Source: Trichormus variabilis 0441
GTDB lineage: Bacteria > Cyanobacteriota > Cyanobacteriia > Cyanobacteriales > Nostocaceae
Assembly: GCF_009856605.1 (NCBI RefSeq)
Contig: NZ_CP047242.1
Coordinates: 2,424,001-2,488,000 of the forward strand
Direction: 5' to 3'
Length of the DNA stretch: 64,000 bases
The stretch's first letter is position 1. Each line of letters begins with the position of its first letter. Positions 43,135 to 51,729 of the stretch are shown here, piece after piece. The position numbers and the translations under genes are program-made. The notes beneath the pieces are model-generated. The model saw nothing but the letters and a program-made list of their open reading frames with translations, did not search any database and was not told the origin of the DNA.

Positions 43135-43929
43135 ATGAGTAGTACTTTACATCGAAGGCAACTACTGAAATTATTGGGTATGAGTGTCTTAGGAACCTCA
43201 TTTTCCAGTTGTGTCACATCTCCAGCTAGGGCAACAACAGTCAACTGGGGATATATCGGCAAAGTAGGCCCAGAGCATTGGGGTGAGCTTTCCCCTGACT
43301 TTGCGCTTTGCCAAATAGGCAGAAAACAAACGCCGATTGATTTGCAGATTGCAGATGTGAAAGATGTCCACAGCAGCAGTCAAGATTTGTTAGTCGTCAA
43401 TTATCAGCCAACGGCATTACACCTAATAAACAACGGTAAAACTGTCCAAGTCAACTATCCACCAGGCAGTTATCTTAAGTATGCTCACCAAAAATTTGAG
43501 CTACTTCAGTTCCATTTTCATCACTTCAGCGAACACCGAGTTGATGGAAAATTATATGATATGGAACTCCATTTAGTTCACCGGAGTAAATCTGGTGACT
43601 TAGCCGTTATGGGTATTTTCTTGCAAGCAGGAGCATTTAACCCCACGCTGCAAATTATCTGGGATGCCATACCTCAAAAGCAAGGAACAGAAAAGCAAAT
43701 AGCGGATATAAATATAGATGTTTCCCAATTTCTCCCAGCACAACGCAGATTTTTTACGTATTCTGGCTCTCTCACAACCCCACCCTGTTCAGAAAATGTT
43801 CTCTGGTGCGTGATGGCGACACCTATCGAAGCCTCTCCTGCACAGATAGCTCAGTTTAGTCAAACGTTTCCCCAAAACGCACGTCCAGTCCAACCTCTCA
43901 ACGATCGCCTAGTTATCGAAGCCATTTAA
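43135..43929 (+). CDS. ecaA: Periplasmic alpha-carbonic anhydrase
   Basis: Interconverts carbon dioxide and bicarbonate outside the cytoplasm. The 264-residue protein has a Tat-type N-terminus (HRRQLLKLLGMSVLGTSFSS) with a possible lipobox cysteine. Zinc histidines are in LLQFHFHHFSEHRVDG (about 122-137) and MELHLVHRS (about 142-150). TPIDLQIADV near 63 and SLTTPPCSENVLWCV near 217 are family signatures. It matches the extracellular alpha-CA called EcaA in Anabaena (name by recall). The upstream cNMP-domain gene is 28 bp away. Confidence 0.9.
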   Translation: MSSTLHRRQLLKLLGMSVLGTSFSSCVTSPARATTVNWGYIGKVGPEHWGELSPDFALCQIGRKQTPIDLQIADVKDVHSSSQDLLVVNYQPTALHLINNGKTVQVNYPPGSYLKYAHQKFELLQFHFHHFSEHRVDGKLYDMELHLVHRSKSGDLAVMGIFLQAGAFNPTLQIIWDAIPQKQGTEKQIADINIDVSQFLPAQRRFFTYSGSLTTPPCSENVLWCVMATPIEASPAQIAQFSQTFPQNARPVQPLNDRLVIEAI

Positions 43930-44101
43930 AATTTTTCTGTTAACTTCCCCTGATTTTGTGTTGCTATGTCATACTAAGAGATGAGAATTAATTCGGCGAC
44001 CGCGTTTGTTTTGAGTATTGACAGGCTTTTCCCTTTTGGTATTTACAGACATTTCTCCGAAATCTCAATCCCTAGACACTTCTGATTTTGGAGACAATAA
44101 T

Positions 44102-44413
44102 ATGTCTATTTATGTTGGCAATCTTTCTTACGACGTTACAGAAGAAAGCTTGAACGCTGTATTTGCAGAATATGGTTCTGTAAAGCGGGTTCAGCTACCT
44201 GTAGACCGTGAAACCGGCCGTGTACGCGGCTTTGGATTCGTGGAAATGGGCAGTGATGCGGAAGAAACAGCAGCAATCGAAGCACTTGACGGTGCTGAGT
44301 GGATGGGACGCGACCTTAAAGTAAATAAGGCGAAACCCAGAGAAGACAGAGGCGGTTCTAGGGGTTCCTTTGGCGGCAATCGCAGCAACAACAACTTCCG
44401 TAACCGTTATTAA
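44102..44413 (+). CDS. Glycine-rich RRM RNA-binding protein (Rbp)
   Basis: A 103-residue single-RRM protein. RNP2 is IYVGNL (residues 3-8) and RNP1 is RGFGFVEM (about 42-49). The tail (GGSRGSFGGNRSNNNFRNRY) is Gly/Arg/Asn-rich, as in the cold-inducible Rbp proteins of Anabaena. The longest frame from 44018 adds 28 residues; GGAG 8 nt before the ATG at 44102 and the family's MSIYVGNLSY start settle the choice. A rho-independent terminator follows. The upstream leader is about 170 bp and may carry cold-response elements; none was identified. Confidence 0.93.
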   Translation: MSIYVGNLSYDVTEESLNAVFAEYGSVKRVQLPVDRETGRVRGFGFVEMGSDAEETAAIEALDGAEWMGRDLKVNKAKPREDRGGSRGSFGGNRSNNNFRNRY

Positions 44414-44522
44414 GAAAATATAGATTTGAACTGGAGAACTGGGAATGAAGAAGTAGTTATTTCTACTTCCTAACCCCCTAAAATTTTAATGCTCCTTTTG
44501 AACAGAACATATTACTAATATC

Positions 44523-44552
44523 GGCTCAAGCAAGAATGCTTGAGCCTTTTTG
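44523..44552 (+). terminator. Rho-independent terminator of the Rbp gene
   Basis: GGCTCAAGCA (44523-44532) pairs with TGCTTGAGCC (44537-44546), followed by TTTTT. It lies 110 bp after the stop. Confidence 0.85.
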
Positions 44553-44619
44553 ATGTAACATCTGCAATTAACACCTCATACCAATCTTTCTTAATTACAA
44601 ATTAGTATGATTTTGCTAT

Positions 44620-45078
44620 TTATTTCATTGGTTGCAACTTAGTCACCTTGAGTTTAAAAGGCCCAACCCCAGTTTCGCCAAAAGACCGAACACGAACAAT
44701 AAAAGTCCCTGTTTCATTGATGCGGGTAAACAGCAGAGAATTACTAGTTCCATCGGGGCCATCATCATTTTCTGCTAGCGTTGAGCCATCGGGTGCTAGT
44801 AGTGTGATGATACTGTCAAAACTTTCTGAAGATAAGTCAACTGCTAGATTATCCCCCTTATTTAGCTTGACTGCATAGTCACGGGCAAATCCACCCTGAC
44901 CAGTGGGAATGTCTTTATCTGAAAGCGAATCAGAAAGTTCTTTAAAATCAGTCAACATGATAGGACTGTACAACTTACTCTGAGCAAATGCTGCTGTTGT
45001 ACTGATGGCAATTGCCATTAAGGTAGCGGGAAATATATTTATTCTTGTGAAATTTTTAGTCAGAAATTTACTGATCAT
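44620..45078 (-). CDS. Secreted PPC-domain protein
   Basis: A 152-residue exported protein. The signal peptide spans about 1-33 (FPATLMAIAISTTAAFAQS). The mature part is one pre-peptidase C-terminal (PPC) beta-sandwich: GDNLAVDLSSESFDSIITLL, DGSTLAENDDGPDGTSNSLL and GTFIVRVRSFGETGVGPFKL are its typical strands. PPC domains usually sit at the end of secreted proteases; here it stands alone. A GTG at 45096 would add six residues. Role unknown, possibly surface binding. Confidence 0.82.
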   Translation of the reverse strand: MISKFLTKNFTRINIFPATLMAIAISTTAAFAQSKLYSPIMLTDFKELSDSLSDKDIPTGQGGFARDYAVKLNKGDNLAVDLSSESFDSIITLLAPDGSTLAENDDGPDGTSNSLLFTRINETGTFIVRVRSFGETGVGPFKLKVTKLQPMK

Positions 45079-45146
45079 TGTAAGTGATGTTCCCACAACA
45101 ACTAGGTGGTTTGGTTAATTATAGATTTCTCAGAGATTGCTTGCCA

Positions 45147-45836
45147 TTAATTTTTGATGTATCTATCTTTAACAGTACTGGCAGTAGCTGCTAACCCCAA
45201 GACAGTAATTTCATTTTGACGAAGTATCTGCACGGCAGATTTAACGGTAGCACCAGTTGTGTAAATATCATCTATTAACAATACTGGGGTTTTTGGGCAG
45301 CTATGGCGAAAATCTTGCCCAATCGCAAAAGCTTCAGCCAAGTTATTTTCTCGTTCAGATACTGATAAACCAAACTGCGCTGTTGTCTCGCGCACTCTCG
45401 CCAAACCATTTAGTTTCAATTTTAGTCCAGTTGTTTGGCAAAAGCTTTGGGCAATTAAGGCTGCTTGATTGTATCCTCTTTGTTTTTGCTTACTGGGGTG
45501 GAGTGGGATTGGTACAACTACAATTTGTGTTGTTTGATGAAGAGAATGTAACAACCAAGTTTCTCCTAGCCATTGTCCCAAAGGACGGGCAATTTGGGGT
45601 TGATTGTCGTACTTCATAAGTGCGATCGCTCGTTTGAGAGTACCACCATACAAGCCCCAGCTAAATACCGGTATTGGCTGTTTCCACAACCCATCAGGGT
45701 GTGTGTGACGGCATTTTTGTAACTGTTTGGTGCAGTTAGGACACAATTCAGTCGATGTGGGTCTTTGACACAGAGGACAGTTAGATTGCAAAAACAGGTC
45801 AAGCAGACCTTGAAAGCGTTGATTCCACGTTGGCAT
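45147..45836 (-). CDS. comF: ComF family phosphoribosyltransferase-like protein
   Basis: A 229-residue ComF protein. The N-terminal zinc-ribbon-like segment CPLCQRPTSTELCPNC (about 20-35, CxxC...CxxC) precedes the PRTase fold: VVVPIPLHPSKQKQRGYNQA (about 106-125) and the PRPP-loop VLLIDDIYTTGATVKSAVQ (about 188-206). ComF assists DNA uptake during transformation in bacteria that take up DNA, probably as a helicase/channel partner; its role in cyanobacteria is inferred. It follows the GNAT gene by 6 bp, suggesting an operon. Confidence 0.9.
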   Translation of the reverse strand: MPTWNQRFQGLLDLFLQSNCPLCQRPTSTELCPNCTKQLQKCRHTHPDGLWKQPIPVFSWGLYGGTLKRAIALMKYDNQPQIARPLGQWLGETWLLHSLHQTTQIVVVPIPLHPSKQKQRGYNQAALIAQSFCQTTGLKLKLNGLARVRETTAQFGLSVSERENNLAEAFAIGQDFRHSCPKTPVLLIDDIYTTGATVKSAVQILRQNEITVLGLAATASTVKDRYIKN

Positions 45837-45842
45837 TTAAAG

Positions 45843-46325
45843 CTAGTTGAGGAATTTGACATAGACGCGATCGCATCGCGCTGTTTCCACTCCCGTGGCT
45901 GGTTGGTAGCCATGATTTTCATATAGCTTGACTGCTTCTACCAGAACACTGGCTGTTTCAATCCAAATTTCTTGAAAACCACGAGAGGCGATCGCTGCTT
46001 CTAACTGTTGTAACAAATATTTCCCCAATCCTAAACCCCTAACACTGGGTAACAGATACATTTTCCTGATTTCTACAGCCTTTTCCCCGCGATTTACAGG
46101 ATAGTATGCCCCAGTACCTACTATTTGGCTTTGGTGTTCAATTACCCAAAACTCTCCTCCGGTTGCTAAGTAACATTCTTCTACTTGCAACACATCGCGG
46201 TCTGCACCTTTGGGTTCCCAACCTAAACCATATTCTGATAATACGTAACTGATGACTGCGGCAGCTTTAGTGCGATCGCCTTTTTGCCAGTTACGAATTA
46301 AGAAGTCTTGATAGTAGCTGTTCAT
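45843..46325 (-). CDS. GNAT family N-acetyltransferase
   Basis: A 160-residue acetyl-CoA-dependent acetyltransferase. Motif A is RKMYLLPSVRGLGLGKYLL (about 90-108) with the RGLGLG pyrophosphate loop; motif B is VKLYENHGYQPATGV (about 136-150). The acceptor is unknown. It lies 6 bp upstream of comF on the same strand; functional linkage is not evident. A HIP1 site occurs in the coding sequence. Confidence 0.88.
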   Translation of the reverse strand: MNSYYQDFLIRNWQKGDRTKAAAVISYVLSEYGLGWEPKGADRDVLQVEECYLATGGEFWVIEHQSQIVGTGAYYPVNRGEKAVEIRKMYLLPSVRGLGLGKYLLQQLEAAIASRGFQEIWIETASVLVEAVKLYENHGYQPATGVETARCDRVYVKFLN

Positions 46326-46574
46326 TACCGTTTGTGGGTCAGGTTTTTACAGAAAAGTCTTCTGGATCTATTCCCAATTTACCCAGCATATAGCTTCTCC
46401 TGTTGATTCTAGCTCAGGTGACACTTGCAAAGCATGGATTTTATCTATGCAAGACAACAGTCGTTGCAGTTATGACGATAGAGGCGATCGGACTAATTCA
46501 TCATATAAATCATAAATTATTAGCAATCACCTATTACCCATTACCCATCTTTAATTAATAACTAGCAAATAATG

Positions 46575-46982
46575 TTAATTAACATTGCTCATATTGCTAA
46601 AAATTTCAATTAAATTACCATCAGGATCGCGGAAATGTGCTGTTCTTAAACCCCATTCTGGACGGTCTAGAGGTTGAGTCACAATGATGGCGTTGTGGTC
46701 TTTGAGATGATAATAAAACTCATCTACGTTATCTACAGCGAAAACTAAAGCTACTTTGTTCTGACATTCAATCGCTGAAGGTTGATAAGCGCTGGGAACG
46801 GCTTCCGCCATTAACTCCTTTCTAAACAAAGCTAACTTGATATGGTCGCCGGTATGTAACTCAGCATAACCGCTATTTTCGTCACCCCAATCGATAAAGA
46901 ATCCGAGTGCATCCCGATAGAACAAAAAACAATCTTTGTAGTTGGAGACAAGCAACCTGATATGTGTTAACTGTATCTGCAT
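46575..46982 (-). CDS. VOC family protein
   Basis: A 135-residue vicinal-oxygen-chelate protein: QLTHIRLLVSNYKDCFLFYR (about 4-23), GDHIKLALFRKELM, VALVFAVDNVDEFYYHLKDH (about 75-94) and HFRDPDGNLIEIFSNM (about 116-131) show the paired beta-alpha-beta modules and a metal-ligand Glu. It is close to the glyoxalase/dioxygenase group without substrate clues. miaE begins 17 bp upstream on the same strand, so they are co-transcribed. Confidence 0.84.
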   Translation of the reverse strand: MQIQLTHIRLLVSNYKDCFLFYRDALGFFIDWGDENSGYAELHTGDHIKLALFRKELMAEAVPSAYQPSAIECQNKVALVFAVDNVDEFYYHLKDHNAIIVTQPLDRPEWGLRTAHFRDPDGNLIEIFSNMSNVN

Positions 46983-46999
46983 ATTTATGAGTGATTATA

Positions 47000-47599
47000 C
47001 TAACTATGAATTCTCGGTTCTGGGTGTAAATTTTCTAGTAACTCACTTTCAACAATAGCTAATTCATCGAGCCTTTGACTAACAATTTCCCGGTCAAAGT
47101 AAGTAGCCGCTAAAACCCAATATGTACCAAAGTGTCGCGCCTCTGAGGCCATCAAACCTTTATAAAACTTGGCTAGTTCTGGTTCGGGACAGTGTATCGC
47201 TAATAAGCCTAAGCGTTCGTGACTTCGTGCTTCGATTAAACCAGTCACAAGTAAGGAATCTAAAAAGCGTTCTGGTTCGTTGGTACGCGCAGCAGCTTTT
47301 AAGCCAGCGCCATAGGGAGGCGGGGGTAGGGGTGCTAGGGGTATATTGCGACGTTCTAGCCACTGATTTACCAGTTCAAAATGTTCTAGTTCTTCACGGG
47401 CGATCGCTGTTAATTCCCTTACCATTTTGGTATTGGATGGGTAGCGAAACATAAAATTTAACGCCACACCCGCCGCTTTGCGTTCGCAGTGGGAGTGGTC
47501 AAGCAATATGATATCTAAGTTAGCGATCGCTTGTTCTATCCAAGCCTCACTGGTAGTTTGCTTTAGTACATTGATTGTTGATAACACGGGGGTAAGCAC
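47000..47599 (-). CDS. miaE: tRNA-(ms2io6A)-hydroxylase MiaE
   Basis: Non-heme diiron monooxygenase hydroxylating the isopentenyl group of ms2i6A at position 37 of tRNA. The 199-residue protein has the ferritin-like helices with LDHSHCERKAAGVALNFMFR (about 33-52), AREELEHFELVNQWL (about 67-81, ExxH diiron ligands) and IEARSHERLGLLAIH (about 122-136, second ExxH) plus SEARHFGTYW (about 152). All ligand motifs are present. It is first in a two-gene unit with the VOC protein. Confidence 0.92.
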   Translation of the reverse strand: MLTPVLSTINVLKQTTSEAWIEQAIANLDIILLDHSHCERKAAGVALNFMFRYPSNTKMVRELTAIAREELEHFELVNQWLERRNIPLAPLPPPPYGAGLKAAARTNEPERFLDSLLVTGLIEARSHERLGLLAIHCPEPELAKFYKGLMASEARHFGTYWVLAATYFDREIVSQRLDELAIVESELLENLHPEPRIHS

Positions 47600-48087
47600 A
47601 GGACGAAAAAACTATCAAAATTGTAACTCCAGCACATTGATTGTAATGTGAGTGGCTAGCTTTTCGGTTATGTGCGTCAAAAAAGTGCTGTTATAATTTT
47701 CCTCTAGCCCACATAAATAAATCACCAGGGCGGAGGAAAAAACCTAACTCTCTTCACAATCCTTGCTTTTAATCAGCTCAAACTGCACTTAGTTAGTCAT
47801 AATTCCCAACACTCTGGTGTTGATTAAGCGGAAAATTCCGCAATTAGGGTAAAAGTAAAGGGCTTAGAAAGCATATAACAGCTATCTTAAAAGTATTGTA
47901 TCAAGACACACATTTTTATTTAGTTTTTAGAGTCTCTCATAAGCATGATCACCACTGCATTAAGACTTACAGATAATTGGGGATTTATGGGATCAATCAA
48001 TCATGCCAATAGATAAAATTATGGGAATTGCACAACCTAAAAATACTTAAATATATTTAATAATCATATTTAATTCCTCATATTTCA
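47600..48087. other. 488-bp intergenic region without a visible gene
   Basis: AT-rich upstream region of miaE and 3' side of the SDR gene. No tRNA, array or conserved hairpin was recognised. Confidence 0.45.
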
Positions 48088-48804
48088 TTACCAATCTATT
48101 GATTGGCGATCGCGGAAGAAACCACCAGATGCACCACCATCAGGAAGAGTTGCTAGCCAGACAATTGTATCAACTCCTTCTTCAGGGGTTCGTGGTGCAT
48201 CTTGCCCACCCATATCAGTTTTAACCCAACCAGGACACACAGAATTAACTAAAATATTCGTCCCTTTTAATTCATTGGCAAAAATTCGCGTCAGTGCATT
48301 TAAGGCTGTTTTGGAAATGCGATATGTGGGTATACCTGAACCCATATCAGTTAACTGTCCAGCACCGGAAGAAACATTCACAATTCGACCATAGTTTTGT
48401 TCTTGCATTAAGGGTATTAATGCCTGAGTTACTCGCAAAACTCCATAAACATTTGTATCTATTGTTTGCTGTAAAGTCTCTATTTTTGTGTGAAAAATGC
48501 TGTTATTACCAGTTTGAGAATCAATATATATTGCTGCATTGTTAATTAAAATATCTACTTTGCCAAACTCCTGACGGATAAATTCGGTTAATTGCTGACT
48601 GCTTTTCTCACTTGTGACATCAAGAGGATAAGCAACCACATCTAAACCCTCAGCTTGTAATTTTCCCGCCGCAGTTTTCCCTTTAGCTTCGTCCCGACTA
48701 GTGAGAACTACCAGGTATCCCTTTTTAGCCAATTGGCGGGAGGCTTCAAATCCCAAACCACGGTTTCCGCCAGTAACTACAGCAATTTTTTTAGTTGTAC
48801 TCAT
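48088..48804 (-). CDS. Short-chain dehydrogenase (carbonyl-reductase-like)
   Basis: A 238-residue classical SDR. Cofactor motif VVTGGNRGLGFEASRQL (about 9-25), NNAAIY (about 88-93), catalytic Ser in VNVSSGAGQ (about 142) and YRISK (about 160-164) are present, followed by VNSVCPGWVKTDMGG (about 186-200). The segment GGNRGLGFE resembles carbonyl reductases and plant-type SDRs. Substrate not predictable. It is a lone gene; a mosaic of repeats starts directly upstream. Confidence 0.88.
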   Translation of the reverse strand: MSTTKKIAVVTGGNRGLGFEASRQLAKKGYLVVLTSRDEAKGKTAAGKLQAEGLDVVAYPLDVTSEKSSQQLTEFIRQEFGKVDILINNAAIYIDSQTGNNSIFHTKIETLQQTIDTNVYGVLRVTQALIPLMQEQNYGRIVNVSSGAGQLTDMGSGIPTYRISKTALNALTRIFANELKGTNILVNSVCPGWVKTDMGGQDAPRTPEEGVDTIVWLATLPDGGASGGFFRDRQSIDW

Positions 48805-48828
48805 TGTATTTTTATTTTGAATTTTGAA

Positions 48829-49160
48829 TTTTGTAGCTTTAGCCTTCCTTTGCTACGCAACGCTCGCGCGAACGGAACGCTACCGCGTTCGCCAAAGGCG
48901 TTCTCGCAGAGTACCCATAGGGCGGTCTACCCTTCGGGAACTCCGCAGGAGTACAATTAGTGGTGAGTACCCTGCGGGAAGGCTACGCCAACAAGCTCCC
49001 ACTAATTGTCTTTAATTTTGAATTTTGCGAAAAGTTCTGTAGGCGGGTTTCCCGCCGTAGGAAACTTTTCAAGACGAATTTTGAATTTTGAATTGGAGCG
49101 TAAAGCCTGCGGCATAGCTTCGCTTAACGCGTAGCGTCTCGTAGAGAAGCGACTTGACCA
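48829..49160. repeat. Repeat mosaic upstream of tRNA-Ser
   Basis: Includes the block 48829-48921, which has a near-perfect inverse copy at 57704-57797; an inverted pair ACAATTAGTGG (48953-48963) / CCACTAATTGT (48999-49009); a GCGAAAAGTTC...AACTTTTC stem with GGCGGGTTTCCCGCC loop (49027-49074), and AATTTTGAATTTTGAATT runs. No gene was seen. Confidence 0.7.
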
Positions 49161-49280
49161 ATTACCAATCCCCAGCAAGCGGTTGTTTTAAATTAAATTT
49201 TAGTAATGTCTAAGAATCTATTTCACCCAACTATTGGTAGAGTTTGGGTGAAAACTATATATTTAAACTAGGCTGAGTAA

Positions 49281-49367
49281 CGGAGAGATAGGGATTTGAA
49301 CCCTAGAATACGTTTCCGCATTACAGCATTTCCAGTGCTGCGCCTTAAACCACTCGGCCATCTCTCC
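49281..49367 (-). tRNA. tRNA-Ser (anticodon GGA)
   Basis: On the minus strand the acceptor arm GGAGAGA pairs with TCTCTCC; the anticodon arm CAGCA-CTGGAAA-TGCTG gives anticodon GGA. A long variable arm (class II, near GCGGAAACGT) and a GGGTTCAAATCCC T-arm fit serine. The 3' CCA is not encoded. 87 nt including the discriminator base. Confidence 0.93.
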
Positions 49368-49473
49368 AGATGTCACGATTTACTATTGTACGCTGAAACT
49401 CTAAAAAATGCAAAGATAAAGAAAGAAATTTTTTAGAGCAATCTGAAAGTCCCAATCAAAATCCCGAATCAAG

Positions 49474-49842
49474 ATGTCCGAGACACATACAGTTAAAGTA
49501 CGCGATCGCGCCACTGGCAAACAGTATACCCTAAAAGTACCAGAAGACCGATACATCTTACACACGGCCGAACAACAAGGGGTGGAATTGCCATTTTCTT
49601 GTCGCAATGGGGCTTGCACCACTTGTGCTGTCAAGGTGGTATCTGGTGACATTTATCAACCAGAGGCAGTGGGACTATCCCTAGAGTTGCGTCGTCAAGG
49701 TTATGCTTTGTTATGCGTCAGTTATGCCCGTTCTGATTTGGAAGTAGAAACACAAGACGAAGATGAAGTGTATGAGCTTCAGTTTGGGCGCTATTTTGCC
49801 AAGGGAAGAGTGAAAGCCGGTTTACCCTTAGATGAAGATTAA
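49474..49842 (+). CDS. [2Fe-2S] plant-type ferredoxin
   Basis: A 122-residue electron carrier. Cluster ligands are in SCRNGACTTCAVKV (CxxxxCxxC, about 42-55) and the distant YALLCVSYARSDLEVETQDE (fourth Cys about 81). The C-terminal extension of about 25 acidic residues (DEDEVYELQFGRYFAKGRV) is longer than in the main photosynthetic ferredoxin, so this is an auxiliary ferredoxin. Redox partner unknown. It is followed 30 bp later by a tandem repeat region. Confidence 0.92.
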   Translation: MSETHTVKVRDRATGKQYTLKVPEDRYILHTAEQQGVELPFSCRNGACTTCAVKVVSGDIYQPEAVGLSLELRRQGYALLCVSYARSDLEVETQDEDEVYELQFGRYFAKGRVKAGLPLDED

Positions 49843-49872
49843 AAGCAAGATGAAGAACCAGGGTGCAGAGGG

Positions 49873-50009
49873 CAGGGGGCAGGGGGCAGGAAGAGAAGTC
49901 GCAAGGAGGGTTTCCCTCCGGGCGAACTTCGGGGGCAGGGGGCAGGAAGAGAAGTCGCAAGGAGGGTTTCCCTCCGGGCGAACTTCGGGGGCAGGGGGCA
50001 GGGGGGAAA
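49873..50009. repeat. 56-bp tandem repeat, 2.4 copies
   Basis: A unit of 56 bp (ending in CCGGGCGAACTTCGGGGG and starting with GGCAGGGGGCAGGAAGAG) is repeated in tandem with a partial third copy. It is open in frame with the nuclease gene and would add a Gly/Arg-rich extension if translated; a start downstream is preferred. Confidence 0.8.
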
Positions 50010-50062
50010 GCTTCCTTCTCTCCACCTGCACGCTACCCTGCTCCCCGCGCTTCCCCACCTGG

Positions 50063-50581
50063 GTGCAAAAACTTGCCATGTTTGCCTGTTTGTTACTGCT
50101 GGTGAGTTGTCAAGCCAAAAACCCTGCCACAACATCAACTCAGGTGAGGATCGCGCGGGTGGTGAGTGGCCAGACTCTGGAAGTTGTGGGTATGGCGGAA
50201 CAACCAAATTTAATTTCTCAAGTGCGATTAATTGGCGTGGATGCACCAGATTTGCGCCAACGTCCTTGGGGCAATCAGTCTAAGGAATTTTTAGAAAAAT
50301 CCATAGGCGATTTAGACAAACCTGTAATGTTGGAGTTTGATATTGAAGCCAAAGACACAATTGGTCGGACATTGGCTTACGTGTGGAAAGATGACAAGTT
50401 ATTAAATGAACAAGTAGTTAAACAAGGGTATGCTTTGTTTGTAGAGCGATCGCCTAACCACAAATACGATCAGCGTCTAGAACGCGCCCAACAATGGGCA
50501 AGAATCATGGGTCAAGGTATTTGGAGTCCAGATAAACCCATGCGTCAAACACCTACTGAGTTTCGTCGCCTGAATCGCTAG
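50063..50581 (+). CDS. Exported SNase-like thermonuclease (lipoprotein)
   Basis: A 172-residue staphylococcal-nuclease-fold protein. From the GTG start, MQKLAMFACLLLLVSCQAKN is a lipoprotein signal with a lipobox (LVSC). The nuclease fold shows RIARVVSGQTLEVVGM, VRLIGVDAPDLRQRP (catalytic Arg/Asp), DKPVMLEFD, DTIGRTLAYVWK and the Asn/Arg-rich end. Starting at ATG 50078 would lose the Lys of the signal; a frame open to 49832 extends through the tandem repeat but looks spurious. It probably degrades nucleic acid outside the plasma membrane. Confidence 0.83.
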   Translation: MQKLAMFACLLLLVSCQAKNPATTSTQVRIARVVSGQTLEVVGMAEQPNLISQVRLIGVDAPDLRQRPWGNQSKEFLEKSIGDLDKPVMLEFDIEAKDTIGRTLAYVWKDDKLLNEQVVKQGYALFVERSPNHKYDQRLERAQQWARIMGQGIWSPDKPMRQTPTEFRRLNR

Positions 50582-50632
50582 AAATAGGAGGCTGGGGAGC
50601 AGGGAGCAGGGAGCAGGGGGAAAAGAAAAGTG

Positions 50633-50667
50633 TTGACTATTGACAACTGACTATTGACCAATGACTA
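50633..50667. repeat. STRR heptads overlapping the start of the next gene
   Basis: TTGACTA, TTGACAA, CTGACTA, TTGACCA, ATGACTA: five heptads. The last one, ATGACTA, supplies the ATG start codon of the inositol phosphatase gene at 50661. Confidence 0.75.
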
Positions 50668-51473
50668 ATTTACAAATTTTTCTCGATATTGCGACAGAAG
50701 CCGCCTTGGCTGCGGGTGCGGTTTTACAGGGTTACTTGGGTAAGTTAGAAGATGCAGTTACAGAAAAAGGTCGTCCTGGTGATTTAGTTACCGCCGCCGA
50801 TAAAGCCTCAGAAGCGGTAGTTTTAGAAATTATTCGTCGCCACTTTCCTCAACACTCCATTTTGGCTGAGGAATCGGGAAAGTTGGGAAATCAAGATAAT
50901 GAATATCTTTGGGCGATCGATCCCTTAGATGGAACAACTAATTACGCCCACCAATACCCAGCTTTTTGTGTTTCTATTGGGCTACTAATTAACGGTGTAC
51001 CTCAAGTTGGTGTGATTTACGACCCATTTCATGATGAGTTATTCCGGGGGGCTGCTGGTTTGGGTGCAACACGCGATCGCCGTCCTATCAAGGTTTCTGA
51101 TACTTCAGAATTGAGTAAAAGCTTGTTGGTAACTGGATTTGCCTACGATCGCCGGGAAACACCAGATAATAACTATGCGGAATTTTGTCACCTCACTCAT
51201 CTCACCCAAGGCGTAAGGCGTAGCGGTTCAGCAGCCTTAGATTTAGCCCATGTAGCTTGTGGGCGTGTGGACGGTTATTGGGAACGAGGAATATCACCTT
51301 GGGATATTGTTGCTGGGGTGATTCTATTACAGGAAGCGGGTGGCAAAGTTACTGCCTATGATGGTACTCCCTTAAAAATTGCCACTGGCAGAATTCTTGC
51401 AACCAATGGTTCTATTCATGACAATCTGAGTCGGGCATTAATGCAAGTGCCACCGCTATCGGCTTGGGAATAA
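50661..51473 (+). CDS. Inositol monophosphatase family protein
   Basis: Lithium-sensitive Mg-dependent phosphatase of the IMPase/SuhB/CysQ family. In the 270-residue protein, EESGKLG (about 73, metal Glu), WAIDPLDGTTNYAHQYP (about 90-106, catalytic DPLDGT), RRSGSAALDLAHVACGRVDG (about 190-209) and GISPWDIVAGVILLQEAGG (about 213-231) are the family signatures. Substrate could be inositol phosphate or histidinol phosphate. Its start codon is inside an STRR array. Confidence 0.9.
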   Translation: MTNLQIFLDIATEAALAAGAVLQGYLGKLEDAVTEKGRPGDLVTAADKASEAVVLEIIRRHFPQHSILAEESGKLGNQDNEYLWAIDPLDGTTNYAHQYPAFCVSIGLLINGVPQVGVIYDPFHDELFRGAAGLGATRDRRPIKVSDTSELSKSLLVTGFAYDRRETPDNNYAEFCHLTHLTQGVRRSGSAALDLAHVACGRVDGYWERGISPWDIVAGVILLQEAGGKVTAYDGTPLKIATGRILATNGSIHDNLSRALMQVPPLSAWE

Positions 51474-51729
51474 TTGGTAATTGGTAATTGCCGATGGCTA
51501 CGGTTTAACTCACATCATTTATACGCAAAATTACTGAGGTAAATCTAAATTTTCTGTCCGTTATACCATGCCTCCTGGCTTCTGTATTCTACCTCCTGCC
51601 TCCTGACTCTTTAATAGATAAAGATTTACCAAAGAGTAGTAAATAATTTCTGTATACCACTGACGTTTACCCAATCAAGCGCAGTAAACTAGAAAAAATC
51701 TTACGCCTTCCTTGGTGCAAAACCGCTAT

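Noticed and set aside
49839-50246. Frames on both strands through the 56-bp tandem repeat
   Set aside because: They are made of repeat sequence with Gly/Arg/Pro bias and overlap the nuclease gene; no family similarity.
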